A stretch of DNA of 19,264 nt from W2P13-069 sp963590525 (GTDB taxonomy: Bacteria > Actinomycetota > Coriobacteriia > Coriobacteriales > QAMH01), in contig CAVAPV010000047.1 of assembly GCA_963590525.1 (NCBI GenBank), forward strand, positions 1-19,264, in the 5' to 3' direction. Numbering within the stretch: position 1 is the stretch's first letter; each line of letters starts with the position of its first letter. The notes below the pieces were generated by a model. It saw nothing but the letters and a program-made list of their open reading frames with translations, was not told the origin of the DNA and ran no database searches. Made by a program: the position numbers and the translations under genes. Of this stretch, positions 16,519 through 19,264 are shown in pieces.

Positions 16519-16680
16519 TATGCTCTTTGTAAAAGATGATTCGCCTTAGCTCGGTCGTCTCTTTGGTTAGGTTGGCTGACATCTTTATCAACCCAATCGA
16601 TCTGGCCACAGAAACCAACAGAGACCTTGCCTGGACACAATAGCCGATAGAGACTTTGCGCCTTTCTATTTTCTTGAAGG

Positions 16681-16710
16681 ACAGCGGGAGGCGTACCTCC
16701 CGCTGTTTTG
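16681..16710 (+). terminator. Strong terminator between the gat operon and lexA
   Basis: ACAGCGGGAGG (16681-16691) and CCTCCCGCTGT (16696-16706) form a perfect 11-bp stem with a 4-nt loop, extendable by G-U pairs, then TTTTG on the plus strand. It lies between two convergent genes, 5 nt after the lexA stop. It suits plus-strand transcripts best; on the minus strand the hairpin follows lexA directly but no U-run comes after it, so it may only partly end lexA transcription. Confidence 0.8.
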
Positions 16711-16711
16711 A

Positions 16712-17347
16712 TTAGATGCTTCTAAACAGGCCTGTCACAACGCCCAAGATCTTTGCATCGCGCGTGTAGATGGGCTCGAGTGCGGGGTTTTGCGGCTGCA
16801 GCCTGATGCAGTCCTTTTCTTGGTAAAACGTTTTGACCGTTGCGCCGTCATCTATAAGTGCGACAACGATATCGCCGTTATGCGCCTGCGAGGTCTCCCT
16901 GACGATGACGATGTCGCCGTCAAAGATGCCCACATCGATCATCGAGTTGCCTTTTACCGTCAATAAGAAGGAGTTCTGGTCTCCTATAAGAGCGATTGGG
17001 AGCTTTATCTGCTCTTCGATGTTTTGCTCTGCAAGTATGGGGGAACCGGCTGCAACGCGTCCTACAAGCGGCAAGGTTGCAAAATCCCTGTCTGCCGCTT
17101 GCGCAGTGTCTTTTTTATTTGGCTCTCCCTTTTCTGTGATGCTCATAGACCTTGATTTGGAGCCCTTGCGGACGATATAGCCCTTTTCTTCTAGGACCTT
17201 GAGATGCATGTGGACAGAAGAAGGGGAGGATAGACCGACGTCTTCTCCAATCTCTCTCACGCTTGGCGGTAGGTGTCGTTCTTCTATACAGACGCGAATG
17301 TAATCGAGGATCTGCTTTTGCCTTGAGTTGAGATCTTCATATGCCAT
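16712..17347 (-). CDS. lexA: SOS response repressor LexA
   Basis: A 211-aa self-cleaving repressor of DNA-damage genes. The N-terminal winged helix-turn-helix spans ~1-65 (LPPSVREIGEDVGLSSPSSVH at 26-46 is the helix-turn-helix), and the C-terminal S24 peptidase-like domain begins ~90. The cleavage site is A100-G101 in RVAAGSP. The catalytic pair is S135 (KGNSMIDVGIFDGD) and K172 (GATVKTFY). Intact RecA-stimulated autoproteolysis is expected. ATG at 17347 is preceded by GAAAGGAG. The upstream region carries four LexA-box-like sites and a promoter whose -10 and -35 both overlap such boxes, so autoregulation is likely. It diverges from a small SOS gene and is convergent with the gatCAB operon. 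Confidence 0.97.
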   Translation of the reverse strand: MAYEDLNSRQKQILDYIRVCIEERHLPPSVREIGEDVGLSSPSSVHMHLKVLEEKGYIVRKGSKSRSMSITEKGEPNKKDTAQAADRDFATLPLVGRVAAGSPILAEQNIEEQIKLPIALIGDQNSFLLTVKGNSMIDVGIFDGDIVIVRETSQAHNGDIVVALIDDGATVKTFYQEKDCIRLQPQNPALEPIYTRDAKILGVVTGLFRSI

Positions 17348-17374
17348 TCGAGACTCCTTTCACCTTGATTCACA

Positions 17375-17388
17375 TGAACGATTGTACG
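17375..17388. promoter_or_regulatory. LexA box 1 (imperfect)
   Basis: TGAACGATTGTACG matches CGAAC-N4-GTTCG at 8 of 10 fixed positions. It covers the lexA -10 (ATTGTA on the plus strand, 17381-17386). Confidence 0.55.
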
Positions 17389-17409
17389 CCAAAAATGAAA
17401 AATTTTCAA
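17381..17409 (-). promoter_or_regulatory. lexA promoter
   Basis: On the minus strand, -35 TTGAAA (17409-17404) and -10 TACAAT (17386-17381) are separated by exactly 17 nt, about 34 nt before the lexA start codon. LexA boxes 1 and 2 overlap the -10 and the -35 respectively. Confidence 0.75.
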
Positions 17410-17420
17410 ACAAATGTTCG
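17407..17420. promoter_or_regulatory. LexA box 2 (one mismatch)
   Basis: CAAACAAATGTTCG differs from CGAAC-N4-GTTCG at one fixed position. It overlaps the lexA -35 element. Confidence 0.6.
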
Positions 17421-17428
17421 TAATTTAC

Positions 17429-17456
17429 TTGCAACGAACGCGTGTTCGCGTATTAT
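17429..17456 (+). promoter_or_regulatory. Promoter of the small SOS gene
   Basis: TTGCAA (17429-17434), a 16-nt spacer and TATTAT (17451-17456). The spacer contains LexA box 3 almost exactly, so bound LexA would sit between the -35 and the -10. Confidence 0.65.
17435..17448. promoter_or_regulatory. LexA box 3 (perfect)
   Basis: CGAACGCGTGTTCG is a perfect 14-bp palindrome of the Gram-positive/actinobacterial LexA operator. It lies between the -35 and -10 of the plus-strand promoter. Confidence 0.88.
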
Positions 17457-17464
17457 AGAGACAT

Positions 17465-17478
17465 CGAACAGTTGTTCC
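17465..17478. promoter_or_regulatory. LexA box 4 (one mismatch)
   Basis: CGAACAGTTGTTCC differs from the consensus only in the last base. It begins 8 nt after the plus-strand -10, so it covers the expected transcription start of the small gene. Confidence 0.75.
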
Positions 17479-17546
17479 TGCTTGTTTTTGCGTCAGAGCT
17501 GCTTCGTATAACGGATGCATCACTGCTTACGATGGAGGGATAAGAA

Positions 17547-17831
17547 ATGGCAAACACGTATCAGACATACGGCACCTGTGCTCTTGAGTCCTGCAACATA
17601 CAAAATGATCTGCATCCCAAGGTTGTCCAGTTTGCCAAGACAAGACAGGGACGCTGTTCTTCAAGGCATTTGGTTGTCAACGCCCTCTTTGGCGCCGAGC
17701 GCGCTTACGAGCCGTATGACCTTGCAGCGGTATCCCCTAAGACATCATCCGAGAAGTTCAGGTGTTTTCTTGCTGCCGGGATCCCTATCGCGTTTATGTT
17801 TCTTGGGATCTTGGCACCTGCCTTTATGTGA
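17547..17831 (+). CDS. Small SOS-controlled membrane protein of unknown family
   Basis: A 94-aa protein that I do not recognise. Residues 1-70 are soluble and mildly basic, with Cys at 11, 16 and 37; residues 73-94 (CFLAAGIPIAFMFLGILAPA) form one hydrophobic segment ending at the C terminus, preceded by EKFR, as in a tail-anchored protein. ATG 17547 has an excellent GGAGGGA (17534-17540) at 6 nt. Two LexA boxes and a promoter lie upstream, and the gene is divergent from lexA. This is the position occupied by SOS cell-division inhibitors in other Gram-positives (yneA, sosA, divS), but there is no LysM domain and the membrane segment is C-terminal, not N-terminal. A division-inhibitor role is an inference from context only. 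An overlapping 110-codon frame (17515-17847) lacks a ribosome-binding site. Confidence 0.75.
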   Translation: MANTYQTYGTCALESCNIQNDLHPKVVQFAKTRQGRCSSRHLVVNALFGAERAYEPYDLAAVSPKTSSEKFRCFLAAGIPIAFMFLGILAPAFM

Positions 17832-17843
17832 TGCGCTAAGAGC

Positions 17844-17870
17844 TTGACCAGCACTTCGTTTTGCTAGACT
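17844..17870 (+). promoter_or_regulatory. Possible nrdR promoter
   Basis: TTGACC (17844-17849) and TAGACT (17865-17870) with a 15-nt spacer; TGC directly before the -10 makes it an extended -10, which tolerates a short spacer. It lies 46 nt before the nrdR start codon. Confidence 0.45.
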
Positions 17871-17916
17871 AAAACGGTGTTTGCTTTGTTACCGCAGCTC
17901 TTAAGACGGAGGCCGC

Positions 17917-18414
17917 ATGCTTTGCCCAAAATGTTCGCACACGGATTCCAAGGTTGTTGACTCGCGCTCATCAGAAGATGGGTCAAGCATTCGTCGCAGG
18001 AGAGAATGCCTGGCTTGTGGGGCCCGCTTCACCACATATGAGAGGCGCGAGGAGTCTCCTTTGATGATTCAGAAAAAGGACGGCACAATTGAGCCGTTTG
18101 ACTCCCAAAAACTTCTGAGAAGCTTGTTTACCGCCACCGTTAAGAGAAATATTCCTGTCGCAGAGCTCGAGAAGCTTGTTGCAGAGGTTGAGCATGAGCT
18201 TAGAGACAAGCATAAAAGCGACGTTGCGTCTCATGTGCTTGGAGATCAGGTGCTCTTTCATCTCAAGGACATAGATGCCGTCGCTTACATTCGCTTTGCG
18301 TCGGTATATAAGGACTTCAAGGATTTGTCAGAGTTTAATGCGGAGCTGGGTAAGTTCAATGAGCAAGGTCAGGCGCTTGATGGGAGTTTTGAAAACGCGG
18401 ATTTAAACAACTAG
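17917..18414 (+). CDS. nrdR: Ribonucleotide reductase transcriptional repressor NrdR
   Basis: A 165-aa Zn-ribbon/ATP-cone repressor that senses dATP/ATP and shuts off ribonucleotide reductase operons by binding NrdR boxes. Zn ligands are C3, C6, C31 and C34 (LCPKC ... ECLAC), with the family hallmarks KVVDSRSSEDG, IRRRRECLACGARFTTYER, and an ATP-cone domain about 49-139 (IEPFDSQKLLRSL ... VAYIRFASVYKDF). Its C-terminal tail (LGKFNEQGQALDGS...) is variable in the family. ATG 17917 follows ACGGAGG. It lies 85 nt after the small SOS gene. No NrdR box is obvious near it. dut follows after 82 nt. Confidence 0.97.
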   Translation: MLCPKCSHTDSKVVDSRSSEDGSSIRRRRECLACGARFTTYERREESPLMIQKKDGTIEPFDSQKLLRSLFTATVKRNIPVAELEKLVAEVEHELRDKHKSDVASHVLGDQVLFHLKDIDAVAYIRFASVYKDFKDLSEFNAELGKFNEQGQALDGSFENADLNN

Positions 18415-18496
18415 GACAGCTCGTAAATGTTTTTTAGATGCCCGGCAGGTGCTGTGTGCAAAATCTCCATCGCCTTAGAATTGTGAGGTAAAACGT

Positions 18497-18940
18497 ATGT
18501 CTCAACAGATTGCGATGCCTGTAAAGCTGCTCGACTCGCCAGACCTTAAGCCTTCTTATGCAAAGCCCGGAGACGCCGGTTTGGACCTGCGTTCTAGGGT
18601 CGATATCCAAATCGAACCTGGCCATAGGGTTTTGGTGCCAACAGGCGTTGCTGTTGCGATTCCGCAGGGTTACGCTGGGTTTGTTCAGCCAAGAAGCGGG
18701 TTGGCCTTGAAGAAGGGTCTTACCATTGTCAATACACCTGGTCTAATCGACAGCGGATATCGTGGCGAGCTCGGTGTGATTGCGCTCAATACAGATCTTG
18801 AAGAGACTGTAGACATCAAAAAGGGAGATCGTATCGCTCAACTGGTTATTCTTGCGGTGCCCAAGGTCGAGCTTGTTGTTGTGGACGAGCTGGACAGCAC
18901 AGATCGCGGTGATACTGGTTTCGGCTCTTCAGGTGTGTAG
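18497..18940 (+). CDS. dut: dUTP diphosphatase (trimeric dUTPase)
   Basis: A 147-aa enzyme hydrolysing dUTP to dUMP and pyrophosphate, which keeps uracil out of DNA and supplies dUMP for dTMP. All five motifs are present: AGLDLRSRVD (27-36), PRSGLALKKG (65-74), GLIDSGYRGELGVI (82-95, catalytic D85), GDRIAQLVI (110-118) and the C-terminal RGDTGFGSSGV (137-147). A complete motif 5 means the flexible lid is intact. ATG 18497 has GTGAGG 8 nt upstream. It ends the nucleotide-metabolism pair nrdR-dut. Confidence 0.97.
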   Translation: MSQQIAMPVKLLDSPDLKPSYAKPGDAGLDLRSRVDIQIEPGHRVLVPTGVAVAIPQGYAGFVQPRSGLALKKGLTIVNTPGLIDSGYRGELGVIALNTDLEETVDIKKGDRIAQLVILAVPKVELVVVDELDSTDRGDTGFGSSGV

Positions 18941-19264
18941 CTATTTGCCTGGTGGGACGCAATTGATCTTGCTCCCCTATGTTCGCCTGATGCTGAGAAA
19001 AGTCTGATAATCCATCTTATGGGAAGTTAGCTCTAGCGTTAACTGTGGGCGGCAGCGAGGTTAATTCCCATCTTCGTAGCGTGACGATTGTAAAAATGGC
19101 GGCCTCTTTCCCTTCTACTCCGCGAATCGGCAGATCGGCCGAGGCGTTTCTTTCGCTCGACTTTGATAATGCCAAGAGCAGTCGGTAAAGGTTACGAATG
19201 GAGAGTTGGCTTGCGAGCGCAGCAGGTCGGGGCCTGCCATCCTGGTTCCCACACTGGAACGAAA
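18941..19264. other. Structured non-coding region; possible dispersed repeat or RNA
   Basis: No gene of convincing length occurs in these 324 nt. Inverted repeats are frequent: GGGA/TCCC with GCAA/TTGC (18954-18976), ATGGGAA/TTCCCAT (19019-19025 with 19065-19071), GCGAA/TTCGC enclosing TCGGC/GCCGA (19122-19156), GCCAA/TTGGC (19171-19210), GCAGG/CCTGC (19222-19237) and GTTCC/GGAAC (19245-19260). No T-run marks a terminator after dut. From ~19190 all three plus-strand frames are open to the window edge: ATG 19169 gives MPRAVGKGYEWRVGL..., ATG 19198 gives MESWLASAAGRGLPSW..., and the third reads SRSGPAILVPTLER. Being open in every frame at once argues for a sequence under structural, not coding, constraint. 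None is called a gene. Confidence 0.45.

Noticed and set aside
16344..16640. Minus-strand open frame at the end of the radical SAM gene
   Set aside because: It overlaps the 3' end of a real gene and extends into the intergenic gap without a ribosome-binding site or recognisable features.
17515..17847. 110-codon plus-strand frame overlapping the small SOS gene
   Set aside because: No ribosome-binding site before its start, Arg/Ser/Leu-rich shadow composition, and it competes with the 94-aa frame, which has an ideal site and a clean membrane segment.
18941..19264. RNase P RNA, tmRNA or SRP RNA
   Set aside because: The conserved cores (GAGGAAAGTCC and the CR regions of RNase P, the tRNA-like ends of tmRNA, the GGAA-tetraloop/AGCA core of SRP RNA) are not visible on either strand.
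19222..19264. Start of a CRISPR array (short palindromes at the window edge)
   Set aside because: Only one copy of each short hairpin is present, no spacer-repeat periodicity, and no cas gene.

Overview
The window looks like an ordinary stretch of chromosome from a member of the Coriobacteriia (gut- or oral-type Actinomycetota). The basis is indirect: G+C is in the mid-50s % (rough count on sample lines), codon use is typical of moderately GC-rich Actinobacteria, the inorganic pyrophosphatase is the Mn-dependent type II enzyme, Asn/Gln-tRNA are evidently made through GatCAB, and LexA uses the Gram-positive/actinobacterial CGAAC-N4-GTTCG operator. I do not assign a genus.

Layout. 1-55 is the 3' half of a tRNA-Pro(GGG) with its own terminator. 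148-1544 holds a SpoU-type RNA methyltransferase and a small PAP2 membrane phosphatase-family protein. 1717-4050 is the PcrA/UvrD helicase. 4177-7587 is a ppaC-nhaA-mscS group (pyrophosphatase, Na+/H+ antiporter, mechanosensitive channel) ended by a strong hairpin terminator. 7773-16484 is a tight likely operon, argS-lysA-hom-gatC-gatA-gatB-radical SAM (COG1313/PflX-like), with 1-nt overlaps or gaps of a few bases in its second half. It joins aspartate-family amino-acid synthesis (Lys, Hom) to tRNA charging (ArgRS, GatCAB). A perfect 11-bp hairpin separates it from the convergent lexA gene (minus strand, 16712-17347).

The most interesting part is 17348-17831. The lexA upstream region carries four LexA operator-like sites at roughly 30-bp spacing. 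They cover a good lexA promoter on the minus strand and an opposing promoter on the plus strand whose spacer is itself a perfect operator. That second promoter drives a 94-aa protein with a C-terminal membrane segment that I cannot assign to any family. By position it matches SOS division inhibitors such as YneA, but it has no LysM domain. nrdR and dut follow (17917-18940), so this end of the window deals with DNA damage and deoxynucleotide supply.

Other points worth a look: the radical SAM gene appears to start at AUU; NhaA has Glu where E. coli NhaA has the pH-sensing His225, and carries a long hydrophilic C-tail; the PAP2 protein has Asn in place of its nucleophilic His. The last 324 bases (18941-19264) hold no convincing gene but are dense in inverted repeats and may be a dispersed repeat or a structured RNA.
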